DNA of 64,000 nucleotides. Source: Agriterribacter humi. GTDB lineage: Bacteria > Bacteroidota > Bacteroidia > Chitinophagales > Chitinophagaceae. Shown piece after piece: positions 17,482-24,356 of this stretch. The notes under the pieces are model-generated. The model ran no database searches. It was not told the DNA's origin and saw only the letters and a list, made by a program, of their open reading frames with translations. A program made the translations under genes and the position numbers. Numbering within the stretch: position 1 is the first letter of the stretch; each line of letters opens with the position of its first letter. The stretch is from assembly GCF_009192765.1 (NCBI RefSeq), contig NZ_VOHQ01000004.1:124001-188000 (forward strand), in the 5' to 3' direction.

Positions 17482-17904
17482 ATGAAAAATCCTCTTCCGC
17501 TTTCTATACGTTCCATACAACATATTGGAATTCCGGTTACCAACATCATTGTGTCAGAGACTTTCTATAAACAGTTGGGATTTATCAATGTAATGCAGGC
17601 AGAATTTTTGCATAACCAGGAGCCTGGCACCTGTGTTATGATGAAGCAGAAGGATATGATTATTGAATTGTACCAGTTGCCCGGCAGGGAACTGGAAAGT
17701 ATCGGCAACCGTAAAGACGGGCATATAGATCATATTGCTTTTGATGTGCCTGATATTAATGAAGCTTTTGCCGTATTGAAAAAAGAAGGATTTACTATTG
17801 CGGAAGCGGCGCCTGTATTTCTAAATTTCTGGCAAAACGGGTGTAAATACTTTAACATTATTGGTCCCGATGGGGAAAGGCTGGAGTTTAACCAGGTGCT
17901 TTGA
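17482..17904 (+). CDS. VOC superfamily protein (glyoxalase-like)
   Basis: A 140-residue vicinal-oxygen-chelate protein with two paired beta-alpha-beta modules: IQHIGIPVTNIIVSETFYKQ at the start and GHIDHIAFDVPDINEAFAVL in the second half. The metal ligands expected in glyoxalases are suggested by His residues at the start of each module and by Glu in MIIELYQLPG and RLEFNQVL. The ATG at 17482 is used instead of the in-frame GTG at 17476. Substrate unknown; methylmalonyl-CoA epimerase and glyoxalase I are both larger or differ in motif. Confidence 0.83.
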   Translation: MKNPLPLSIRSIQHIGIPVTNIIVSETFYKQLGFINVMQAEFLHNQEPGTCVMMKQKDMIIELYQLPGRELESIGNRKDGHIDHIAFDVPDINEAFAVLKKEGFTIAEAAPVFLNFWQNGCKYFNIIGPDGERLEFNQVL

Positions 17905-17916
17905 TGCTGATGGCTT

Positions 17917-18492
17917 TCAGACTCTGGACAATTTTTCCACTTTAAGATATCCAACATGCATTTCGTCTTCTGTATTTTGTGTAGCAGGAGATAGTACAAT
18001 TGCATATTTTTCTTTAACAGTATCAGGCAGAATATCGCCGATCTCATATATATCATCCACATCCACACCATATTTATCATCAATATGTGAAACAGCGCCG
18101 GCAAAGCCGGTATGACGGTAAAATGCGGTTTGTTTTGCCTCTTGTACCGCAATGCCTTTGTCTGCACAGGCTACCAGCATTTTGTAATGATACTCTTCCG
18201 GGTCATTTTCCTTGTATCCTCCGAGATTTATGAAAAACAATTTTGCCATTCGTTGAATATCCGCAGAAAGTTCAGTTCGGGGTATAACTTTTACCGTATA
18301 ACCAGCTACCTGCGTTACCTCCCGCCAGGAATCTATATGTATTTTGCCGTTAGCTTCCGGCCAAAAAGCATACATATCCGGCAAAAGATCGCCCAATTCA
18401 TAGCCAATCCCAAAAAAAACATCATGCTGTTCTGTATGCCTTCCTTCGGGTTTGCAGCCCAGCAGTACCATGTAGAGCTTTAGTGATCGCAT
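17917..18492 (-). CDS. DUF1543 protein
   Basis: A 191-residue protein beginning KLYMVLLGCKPEGRHTEQHD, the hallmark of the DUF1543 family, followed by a second similar half (IAVQEAKQTAFYRHTGF, HIDDKYGVDVDDIYEIGDIL). Two repeated half-domains seem to be present. It is conserved across Bacteroidota and Proteobacteria without known function; no signal peptide. Convergent with the VOC gene, 12 bases between stops. Confidence 0.82.
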   Translation of the reverse strand: MRSLKLYMVLLGCKPEGRHTEQHDVFFGIGYELGDLLPDMYAFWPEANGKIHIDSWREVTQVAGYTVKVIPRTELSADIQRMAKLFFINLGGYKENDPEEYHYKMLVACADKGIAVQEAKQTAFYRHTGFAGAVSHIDDKYGVDVDDIYEIGDILPDTVKEKYAIVLSPATQNTEDEMHVGYLKVEKLSRV

Positions 18493-18512
18493 GGTTTAAA
18501 ATTAAAGCATAA

Positions 18513-18725
18513 TCATTTCTCTCCGTCTTTCTGATGCACAGCGGCTGTCTTTTTTTCTGTTTTGGTTTTTGGATGAATGATCTCTTCTTTAGCAGGAGCG
18601 TGTGGAAATCCGGGATAATCCTGGTCAATATGATTATCCGGATTGCCCTGAATGTCTTCTTTCTTTAATGGATTTGTTTTTTCACGCTTTTGTTGCAGGT
18701 ATTGCTGCCCTCTTTTCTTTTTCAT
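18513..18725 (-). CDS. small conserved hydrophilic protein
   Basis: A 70-residue protein, MKKKRGQQYLQQKREKTNPL, then NPDNHIDQDYPGFPHAPAKE and a Lys/Thr-rich tail. The HIDQDYPGFPH core recurs in small Bacteroidota proteins, which is why I accept it despite its size. No hydrophobic segment; probably disordered. It lies 20 bases upstream of the DUF1543 gene in the same direction and may share its transcript. Confidence 0.55.
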   Translation of the reverse strand: MKKKRGQQYLQQKREKTNPLKKEDIQGNPDNHIDQDYPGFPHAPAKEEIIHPKTKTEKKTAAVHQKDGEK

Positions 18726-18817
18726 GATTTCTTTTTCTATACTACCTTACAATTGTGTGCCAATTTTTGGGCATATAGTATTCAAACACTTTATTTTTCT
18801 CATTGTAAATAAAAGCT

Positions 18818-19531
18818 ATGCAGGTTTTAAAAGATCTTTTCCAGGTTGGGGGTGATATCAATGGTATAACATTTGATGTGCCGGATGCTTTATGGAATGA
18901 TGGTAACTCCTATATTTTAAAAACGGCTGAAGGGCTGATCATGTTTGATTGTGGTTGTGGAGATACGATAGAGCAGATCTTTAATAATATGCGGTACTGG
19001 GATTTGTCGCCCAACGATATACGTTATTGTGTGCTTACGCATCCGCATTATGATCATGCCGGCGGAGCGCATATACTTAAAAAGAGAGGCGTGAAGTTGG
19101 TAGCCATACGTGAAACTGCCGATGCCGTGGCTTCGGGTGATGAACGTTGCTGTGGTTACCTCTATCACAAAACTTTTACTCCTGTTACTGTTGATCAATT
19201 GGTGAAAGATGGAGAAAAGTTCAGTTTGTTGGGTGTTGAAATAGAAGCCATGCATTTGCCCGGACACAGCATGGGCTGTACGGCTTTTTTATTTGAATGG
19301 ACAGGCAAGAGACTCGTCATCAGCGGCGATGTGATCGGCACCCTGCTGGTGGGTGATTTTGGCTGGGATGGTTCCATTGATTTCGATAAAAAAATATATA
19401 CGGAATCGCTGCGGCGCTTTGCCAAAGTAGATTCTGATATTATGCTGCCCGGCCATGGCATGATATATTTTCACAAGCCCCGCTGGCGTGTAGAGCAGGC
19501 CCTGAATTCAGCGTTGATGCAATGGAGGTAG
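18818..19531 (+). CDS. MBL-fold metallo-hydrolase
   Basis: A 237-residue metallo-beta-lactamase-fold enzyme with all metal ligands: THPHYDHAGGAH (His-X-His-X-Asp-His), His in LPGHSMGC, Asp in LVISGDVIG and His in LPGHGMIYFH. The order and spacing suit glyoxalase II-like or general MBL hydrolases. Cytoplasmic. The substrate cannot be assigned. It stands alone between small genes and is followed by a palindromic word-repeat region at 19540-19650. Confidence 0.88.
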   Translation: MQVLKDLFQVGGDINGITFDVPDALWNDGNSYILKTAEGLIMFDCGCGDTIEQIFNNMRYWDLSPNDIRYCVLTHPHYDHAGGAHILKKRGVKLVAIRETADAVASGDERCCGYLYHKTFTPVTVDQLVKDGEKFSLLGVEIEAMHLPGHSMGCTAFLFEWTGKRLVISGDVIGTLLVGDFGWDGSIDFDKKIYTESLRRFAKVDSDIMLPGHGMIYFHKPRWRVEQALNSALMQWR

Positions 19532-19539
19532 CCGGTGCG

Positions 19540-19650
19540 GGTTGCAGGGTACAAGTTGCAGGGTGAGAAAGGTTACAGAGTACAAGTTTCAGGGTGGGAA
19601 GCTAACAAGGGTAAGGACAGCCCCTGTAACCTGTAACATGCAACAACCCA
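19540..19650. repeat. intergenic palindrome built from gttgcagggtacaag words
   Basis: Between the convergent ends of the MBL gene and the isomerase gene the unit ttgcagggtacaag is repeated with variation three times (about 19540-19600). Its complement (cctgtaacctgtaacatgcaac) occurs at 19623-19645, giving a long imperfect stem. Probable bidirectional terminator. Confidence 0.4.
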
Positions 19651-19678
19651 TCTTCATTTCGTGAATCAACAATTCTCT

Positions 19679-20629
19679 TTACACCCCCGCTTTTTGTATT
19701 ACTTCCAGCGTTTTCCTGAGCCCCGTTTCCGCTACATTTTGGAGATCCTGCTTCCAGTATTCGGGATTGTACATTTCCAGCGACACACATCCTTTAAAGC
19801 CGGTTCCTTTTAAATCTTTTAAAATAGAAGTGAGTGGCAATATGCCATCGCCGGGATATACCCTGTGCTTATCTTCTAATTGCGCCAAGGCAGGAGTGGA
19901 TGGTGCATCGTTGAATTGAAAAATAGCGAATGCATCGCCTTTCATCAGCTTAATGCCTTCAAATCCACCTTCACTTATATACATATGGTATACATCCGGA
20001 ATGACCATCGCTTTAGGGTGATTGGCGTCTAAGGCAATACCAACTGCCTGCCCCAGTGTTTTTAGCGGAAAGAACTTTACAAAAACAAGGGCGGGTAATA
20101 TGTTATATTCTTTCAGGCCTATTTCAATAATATCCCGGTAACGGTCTGCCACCCATTTACGGTCAAAATCTTCACCAACGGTATTGGGAATGGTTTGTAT
20201 ATGCTGCGCACCAATATCCGATGCCATGCGCATACGGCGGCGGGTATCTTTAAGTGAAGCATCAAATAGTTCTTTTGTAGGAGGCAGGGCATTCCATAAG
20301 CCAATAACGCTGGGCACAAATAAACCCAGGTCTTTGATTTGTTTGCCGAGATCTTTAAGATTGCCGCCATTTTTTTCGTATTCCGCAAGCTCACCATCCC
20401 AGGGTTCTATGGCATCGAAGCCCGCTTTGGCGGCTATTTTTACTTTATCGGTAAGCGATGCCGGCCGTATAGTAGCCGTATCAAGGCAAATGGGCCATGG
20501 ACTCACTCCTTTCTGAAATCTTTTCTCTTTCTTTTGGCTGAAGTCTTTCTCTTTAAAAGAAAGAAGCGACGCTGAGCCTGCGGCTATGCCAGCAGCAGTT
20601 CCCAATCCGATAAAATTTCTGCGTTTCAT
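19679..20629 (-). CDS. exported sugar phosphate isomerase/epimerase family protein
   Basis: A 316-residue TIM-barrel protein with an N-terminal signal (MKRRNFIGLGTAAGIAAGSA, possibly Tat because of the RRNF). Metal-ligand candidates are the Glu in AIEPWDGELAEY, the Asp and His in VIPDVYHMYISEG, and the Glu in GCVSLEMYNPEYW. A Glu normally expected in the middle strand appears replaced by LPALVFVKFFPLK, so the centre may be altered. Same superfamily as the proteins at 8180 and 10577; periplasmic location links it to the sugar-oxidation locus. Confidence 0.85.
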   Translation of the reverse strand: MKRRNFIGLGTAAGIAAGSASLLSFKEKDFSQKKEKRFQKGVSPWPICLDTATIRPASLTDKVKIAAKAGFDAIEPWDGELAEYEKNGGNLKDLGKQIKDLGLFVPSVIGLWNALPPTKELFDASLKDTRRRMRMASDIGAQHIQTIPNTVGEDFDRKWVADRYRDIIEIGLKEYNILPALVFVKFFPLKTLGQAVGIALDANHPKAMVIPDVYHMYISEGGFEGIKLMKGDAFAIFQFNDAPSTPALAQLEDKHRVYPGDGILPLTSILKDLKGTGFKGCVSLEMYNPEYWKQDLQNVAETGLRKTLEVIQKAGV

Positions 20630-20804
20630 TGATGTGGTTAAAATGTAAGTAAGGGAAATTTCGTATATGCTATGCTGTTAGTTATACAAAAGAACTAAGC
20701 TACGAAAAAAATAAACGTATGAATAAAAAACGCGGGCAGGCGGTAATGAACGGGCTGTTAATGATGACCGGCCGTTTATAGCTCCAATTCGCTGTGAAGA
20801 TGCT

Positions 20805-21338
20805 TTAATTATTTAACACGGCTATAAATGCATCCATTATGCTCCTCACATCCTTTAATGTATTTTCATCTGTGATCTGCTGCCGGTCATTCACTTTTGT
20901 TTTAATAAAAGGGATCAGCAGTTGTGTGTTTTCGGTGATCCTTGCTTCAATCACCTGCAACGTACCTACTAACGAAGCGTGTGCCTTTTGTCCCAGCGAA
21001 GACGCCGTTATCGCAACTACCGGTTTGTTTGAAAAATCGGAAGAGGAAACGGTCCAGTCTAATAAGTTCTTCAAACTACCGGGGATGCCCATGGCATATT
21101 CCGGCGTACAGATCAGGATGCCATTTGCTTCCTTTATTTGTTTGCGGAGATCTGTTACCGGCGCGGGTGGATTTTCAGTATCATCGTCAGGATTGAATTG
21201 CGGAAGGTCTAATAAACCATCGTAGATCCTTATGGATAATTCATTTGCATATAATTTTTCAATGGCTTTTACCAGGTTGAGGTTTGATGAATGCTTCCTG
21301 GTACTGCCTGAAATGGCGAGAATGTTTTTTCTTTGCAT
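20805..21338 (-). CDS. NADPH-dependent FMN reductase family protein
   Basis: A 177-residue flavodoxin-like reductase. The phosphate-binding loop SGSTRKHSSNLNL is at about 10-22, and TPEYAMGIPGSLKNLLDW at about 87-104 is the flavin ring contact typical of azoreductase/chromate-reductase-like enzymes. It uses FMN and NAD(P)H in the cytoplasm, probably for quinone reduction. Monocistronic. Confidence 0.88.
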   Translation of the reverse strand: MQRKNILAISGSTRKHSSNLNLVKAIEKLYANELSIRIYDGLLDLPQFNPDDDTENPPAPVTDLRKQIKEANGILICTPEYAMGIPGSLKNLLDWTVSSSDFSNKPVVAITASSLGQKAHASLVGTLQVIEARITENTQLLIPFIKTKVNDRQQITDENTLKDVRSIMDAFIAVLNN

Positions 21339-21416
21339 CGTTTACAATGGTTGATGATCTGTTTTTTCTTTAGCGCATGAAATATCTAAGGACGGTTAAA
21401 AGTATTTTAATACAAT

Positions 21417-21447
21417 AAAAAGCCGGCAATAAAATCACCGGCTTTTA
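21417..21447 (-). terminator. terminator of the deoxyhypusine-synthase-like gene
   Basis: AAAAGCCGG and its complement CCGGCTTTT form a stem with an 11-base loop, with A/T-rich flanks on both sides. It lies 17 bases after the stop at 21464. Confidence 0.7.
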
Positions 21448-21463
21448 TAAATTTTTATTTGTT

Positions 21464-22438
21464 TTACCATCCCAGCAGCCAGGCAAATATCAGCGGCGCT
21501 ACAATGGTGGCGTCACTTTCCACGATGAATTTTGGCGTATTGATATCCAATTTACCCCAGGTAATTTTTTCATTGGGCACTGCGCCTGAATAAGAGCCGT
21601 AGGAAGTAGTGGAATCGCTGATCTGGCAGAAATAACTCCAGAAAGGTACATCATGCCATTCCAGGTCCTGGTACATCATGGGCACCACGCATATGGGAAA
21701 GTCGCCGGCAATACCGCCGCCGATCTGGAAAAAACCGACTCCTTTTCCGCCACTGTTGGCCCTGTACCATTCGGTAAGCCAAACCATATATTCTATGCCA
21801 CTTTTCATGGTGCTGGCTTTTAGCTCCTGTTTAATAATATAGGACGCGAAAATATTGCCCATGGTGCTGTCTTCCCAACCCGGCACAACAATAGGAATAT
21901 TTTTTTGCGCTGCGGCCAGCATCCAGCTATCCTTAGGATCAATTTCATAATACTGCTCCAGTGCACCGCTTTGCAACAGTTTGTACATGTATTCGTGCGG
22001 GAAATAACGTTCGCCCAATGCATCTGCTTCCTTCCATATTTTTACAATATGTTTTTGGATCCTTCGAAAAGCTTCTTCTTCGGGGATGCAGGTATCGGTT
22101 ACGCGGTTGTAATGATTTTCCAGCAGGTCCCATTCTTCCTGCGGACTCAGGTCGCGGTAATTGGGCACGCGTTTATAATGACTGTGTGCCACCAGGTTCA
22201 TGATATCTTCCTCCAGATTTGCACCTGTACAACTAATGATCTGCACTTTATCCTGCCGGATCATTTCGGCCAGCGACAGTCCCAGCTCGGCGGTGCTCAT
22301 GGCGCCGGCGAGCGTGATCATCATTTTACCGCCTTCAAGTAAATGGGTTTCATATCCTTTAGCCGCATCCATCAGCGCGGCGGAATTAAAATGCCTGTAG
22401 TGATGTTGAATAAACTGCGATACGGGTCCTTTTTGCAT
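21464..22438 (-). CDS. deoxyhypusine synthase-like protein
   Basis: A 324-residue member of the deoxyhypusine synthase family: KMMITLAGAMSTAELG, QIISCTGANLEEDIM for NAD binding, IPIVVPGWEDSTMGNIFASY, and GKGVGFFQIGGGIAGDFP. In true deoxyhypusine synthase the sequence after GGG contains the catalytic Lys (GGGVVKHHI); here that position is Gly245. Bacteria have no eIF5A, so the substrate must differ; some bacterial relatives act in homospermidine or related polyamine synthesis, but whether that applies to a Lys-less form is open. Single gene with its own promoter and terminator. Confidence 0.85.
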   Translation of the reverse strand: MQKGPVSQFIQHHYRHFNSAALMDAAKGYETHLLEGGKMMITLAGAMSTAELGLSLAEMIRQDKVQIISCTGANLEEDIMNLVAHSHYKRVPNYRDLSPQEEWDLLENHYNRVTDTCIPEEEAFRRIQKHIVKIWKEADALGERYFPHEYMYKLLQSGALEQYYEIDPKDSWMLAAAQKNIPIVVPGWEDSTMGNIFASYIIKQELKASTMKSGIEYMVWLTEWYRANSGGKGVGFFQIGGGIAGDFPICVVPMMYQDLEWHDVPFWSYFCQISDSTTSYGSYSGAVPNEKITWGKLDINTPKFIVESDATIVAPLIFAWLLGW

Positions 22439-22463
22439 AATAATAACTTTATGTAATTGCCGG

Positions 22464-22471
22464 CAAAAATA
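22464..22471 (-). promoter_or_regulatory. candidate -7 box TATTTTTG of the deoxyhypusine-synthase-like gene
   Basis: On the minus strand TATTTTTG fits TAnnTTTG and lies 25 bases before the start codon at 22438. No matching -33 TTG was found. Confidence 0.35.
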
Positions 22472-22701
22472 GGATAATTAGGTGGGATGGGTTGGGGAGT
22501 GATATCTCTTACGCAAGTCCCTTTAAATGCCAGAATACTTCCACCCTATCCTTTGGGCAATCCATCATCAATTGCGGGATGACTATTTATTATATTGCTA
22601 TTCGCTTTGCTCATTAGAATTGTTACAGTATAGGTGAGTAACACTCGCCCGAACGCCAGATCACGTCCGACTGTTGTCATCTGGGAGGGCAGAAGATTCA
22701 T

Positions 22702-22763
22702 CCGGGCGGCCCGTCCGAACGGCGTTCAACCCCGCCTGAATGGCTCAGTCGGGCAGGCGGGCA
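22702..22763. repeat. two GC-rich palindromic units next to a tRNA-Arg remnant
   Basis: A unit with the core CCGTCCGAACGGCGTTCAAC (about 22711-22730) is followed by a second one ending CTCAGTCGGGCAGGCGGG (to 22761). Both resemble the 28-base inserts at 23117-23144 and 23555-23582 and the hemF insert at 46014. The 300 bases before it (22439-22701) hold no gene. Confidence 0.65.
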
Positions 22764-23014
22764 GACATTGTTCTACGAGGTAGTATTCTTTTTAAATATC
22801 GTCTTCCGGCAGCAGACTTATAGTATTTTTCTCTTTTTATTGCTTCCTGTTTCGTTTCAAACGCTTCAAAATAGATTAATGCGAAAGGAATATAAGGCCG
22901 GATTGATTCTGTCATTCCTGAATTGTGCTGGTGTAATCTTTTTTCAAGATCCTGGCAATGACCCTTGTAATAATAGCCATGCTCAATACTTTTTAACACA
23001 TAAGCATAAAACAT
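22745..23014 (-). CDS. GIY-YIG nuclease family protein, copy A
   Basis: An 89-residue single-domain GIY-YIG protein: MFYAYVLKSIEHGYYYKGH, then DLEKRLHQHNSGMTESIRPY and AIKREKYYKSAAGRRYLKRI with the conserved Arg and Glu. The GIY and YIG triads are degenerate (YAYVLKS and YYKGH), as in many small Bacteroidota members; nuclease activity is unproven. The last ten residues (RRTMSARLPD) come from reading through a tRNA-Arg remnant and a palindrome, so the ancestral protein probably ended near ILP. Flanked by tRNA-Arg fragments and 380 bases from a second copy. Confidence 0.8.
   Translation of the reverse strand: MFYAYVLKSIEHGYYYKGHCQDLEKRLHQHNSGMTESIRPYIPFALIYFEAFETKQEAIKREKYYKSAAGRRYLKRILPRRTMSARLPD
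22766..22780 (-). pseudogene. tRNA-Arg remnant 1 (5' end only)
   Basis: The plus-strand bases cattgttctacgagg match the 5' acceptor/D-arm end of the intact tRNA-Arg (cattgtactacgagg) with one change. The rest of the gene is replaced by palindromic units. It sits at the same place relative to GIY-YIG copy A as remnant 2 does to copy B. Confidence 0.6.
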
Positions 23015-23052
23015 AGGAAAAGCGGTAGTGTGGCCTCGCCAGGAATCGAACC

Positions 23053-23082
23053 CCCGCCCGTACCGAACGGCGTTCGGGCGGG
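23053..23082. repeat. GC-rich palindrome inserted in the T-arm of tRNA-Arg copy 2
   Basis: A 30-base unit with outer arms CCCGCCCG and CGGGCGGG and an inner CCGAACGG. The bases on either side rejoin perfectly to the T-arm of the intact tRNA. Confidence 0.8.
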
Positions 23083-23116
23083 TGGATCTGGAGCTTCGGA
23101 AACTCTTATACTATCC

Positions 23117-23144
23117 CCGTCCGAACGGTGCTCAACCGGGGGGG
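23117..23144. repeat. GC-rich palindrome inserted in the D-loop of tRNA-Arg copy 2
   Basis: A 28-base unit beginning CCGTCCGAACGG and ending in a G-run, inserted between tatcc and cat of the D-loop. The insertion point is identical in the fragment at 23532-23599. Confidence 0.8.
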
Positions 23145-23151
23145 CATCGCA

Positions 23152-23391
23152 CTACGAGGGCAGTACTTTTTTTAAATATCGTCTTCCGGCAGCAGACTTA
23201 TAGTATTTTTCTCTTTTTATTGCTTCCGGCTCTGTTTCAAACGCTTCAAAATAGATTAATGTGAGAGGAATATAAGGCCGGATTGATTCTGTCATTCCTG
23301 AATTGTGCTGGTGTAATCTTTTTTCAAGATCCCGATGGCCCTTATAATAGTAGTCATGCTCAATACTTTTTAACACATAAGCATAAAACAT
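23152..23391 (-). CDS. GIY-YIG nuclease family protein, copy B
   Basis: A 79-residue near-duplicate of copy A (MFYAYVLKSIEHDYYYKGHR, then DLEKRLHQHNSGMTESIRPY). One codon is lost where A has Cys-Gln (B has Arg), but the frame is kept. Its stop codon is the TAG of the D-stem region of tRNA-Arg copy 2, so the protein ends VLPS. Several substitutions (Phe-Ala to Leu-Thr, Lys-Gln to Glu-Pro) are spread along the gene. The preserved frame suggests either recent duplication or selection. It lies 16 bases downstream of the 3' end of the intact tRNA-Arg. Confidence 0.8.
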   Translation of the reverse strand: MFYAYVLKSIEHDYYYKGHRDLEKRLHQHNSGMTESIRPYIPLTLIYFEAFETEPEAIKREKYYKSAAGRRYLKKVLPS

Positions 23392-23407
23392 GGGAAAAGC
23401 GGTAGCG

Positions 23408-23479
23408 TGGCCTCGCCAGGAATCGAACCTGGATCTGGAGCTTCGGAAACTCTTATACTATCCATTGTACTACGAGGCC
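23408..23479 (-). tRNA. tRNA-Arg (anticodon CCG)
   Basis: A complete 72-base cloverleaf: acceptor GGCCTCG/CGAGGCC with discriminator A at 23408, D-stem GTAC/GTAT, anticodon loop TTCCGAA (anticodon CCG, reading CGG), and T-arm CCAGG-TTCGATT-CCTGG. The anticodon stem has one A-C mismatch at its outer pair and one T-G pair. CCA is not encoded. It is the only intact member of four related copies within 840 bases. Confidence 0.93.
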
Positions 23480-23531
23480 AAGAACTAATTTATACTATTC
23501 GAACCTATAGCCTTTTACGTCAGCCGGGACG

Positions 23532-23599
23532 TCTCGGAAACTCTTATACTATCCCCGTCAGAACGGCGTTCAGTCGGGCGGGCATTGTACTACTAGCCC
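23532..23599 (-). pseudogene. tRNA-Arg remnant 4 (5' half with D-loop insert)
   Basis: From the anticodon loop to the acceptor 5' end this matches the intact tRNA (tcggaaactcttatactatcc, then cattgtactac), but a 28-base palindrome occupies the D-loop and the 3' half is missing. Confidence 0.75.
23555..23582. repeat. GC-rich palindrome in the D-loop of tRNA-Arg remnant 4
   Basis: A 28-base unit, CCGTCAGAACGG at the left and TTCAGTCGGGCGGG at the right, at exactly the same D-loop position as in copy 2. Confidence 0.8.
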
Positions 23600-23652
23600 T
23601 CAAAAATTTGAAAATTAGCCAATTTGAAAATGATTGAATTCCAAAATTTTCA
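23600..23652. repeat. tttgaaaatt-word palindrome before marC
   Basis: Repeated variants of aatttgaaaat face ccaaaattttcaaatt, giving an AT-rich stem just downstream of the marC stop at 23655. A probable terminator of low GC content. Confidence 0.35.
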
Positions 23653-23654
23653 AA

Positions 23655-24233
23655 TTACTTAATCAACCCATGTGCATTTTCCGCAAATATTTTTACGGCA
23701 ATGGCGAGCAAAATTACACCAAAAAACTTACGCACCGCAATTAATCCGGCACTACCCAACAAACGGGCTATGAAATTAAGCGATCGCAATACCACATATA
23801 TCACAATAAGATTGATAAAAATACCCAGGAATATGGTAAGGTCATGAAAATTGGCCTTAAGCGATACAATGGTAGTGAGTGTTCCGGAACCCGCAATGAG
23901 CGGAAAAGCAATAGGGACCAGCGTAGCCGCTTTTACATCTTTTTCACTTTTAAAAAACTCCAGTCCCAGCACCATCTCCAATCCCAGTATAAAAATGACC
24001 ACCGAACCGGCTACGGCAAATGTTTTAATGTCTAACCCCAGAATTTGCAGAAATTCCTCTCCTGCAAATAAAAATAAGATCATTAATGCACCTGAAATGA
24101 GCGTGGCTCTGAATTCATTTATGCCACCCATTTTTTGCTTGATTGAAATCAGTATAGGTACCGACCCTATAATATCAATCACCGCAAAAAGGGTAAATAT
24201 AACCGTTACCAGTTCATTAAGGCTAAATGGCAT
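23655..24233 (-). CDS. MarC family integral membrane protein
   Basis: A 192-residue protein with six predicted membrane segments; MPFSLNELVTVIFTLFAVID, IDIIGSVPILISI and PIAFPLIAGSGTLTTIVSL are the MarC signature parts. The ATG at 24233 starts the family sequence; 15 further upstream residues in frame are not family-like. The family (UPF0056) has no confirmed function, and its supposed link to multiple antibiotic resistance has been withdrawn for E. coli MarC. Inner membrane. Confidence 0.88.
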   Translation of the reverse strand: MPFSLNELVTVIFTLFAVIDIIGSVPILISIKQKMGGINEFRATLISGALMILFLFAGEEFLQILGLDIKTFAVAGSVVIFILGLEMVLGLEFFKSEKDVKAATLVPIAFPLIAGSGTLTTIVSLKANFHDLTIFLGIFINLIVIYVVLRSLNFIARLLGSAGLIAVRKFFGVILLAIAVKIFAENAHGLIK

Positions 24234-24356
24234 AGTTGCGGGTTTATGCAAAGGTATTGTTCCCGGGAGACAGGTCACCGGAATAATGCTAAAAGTATTT
24301 GTTCAGTCCCGGAATAATGATTATTGCCCCTGCGACTTCCACAACTCACCATTTAC

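Larger units (their letters stand above)
23031..23159 (-). pseudogene. tRNA-Arg(CCG) copy 2, split by two palindromic inserts
   Basis: Outside two inserts this region matches the intact tRNA at 23408 almost base for base, including the whole anticodon arm. A 30-base palindrome (23053-23082) breaks the 5' side of the T-stem and a 28-base one (23117-23144) sits in the D-loop. The acceptor end is also altered (cgaggg for cgaggcc). It cannot fold as a normal tRNA. Confidence 0.85.

Noticed and set aside
20719-20781. 20-codon frame MNKKRGQAVMNGLLMMTGRL
   Set aside because: Too short to judge; no signal, neighbour or repeat supports it.
23028-23264. Plus-strand frame beginning MWPRQESNPRPYRTAFG across tRNA-Arg copy 2
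   Set aside because: It is the antisense of a broken tRNA gene; such frames are a well-known artefact of tRNA loci.
22702-23599. CRISPR-like array
   Set aside because: The repeats are about 380 bases apart, contain genes and tRNA parts, and there are no uniform short spacers.
23407-23637. Plus-strand frame beginning MASPGIEPGSGASETL over the intact tRNA-Arg
   Set aside because: Also an antisense translation of the tRNA, not a protein.
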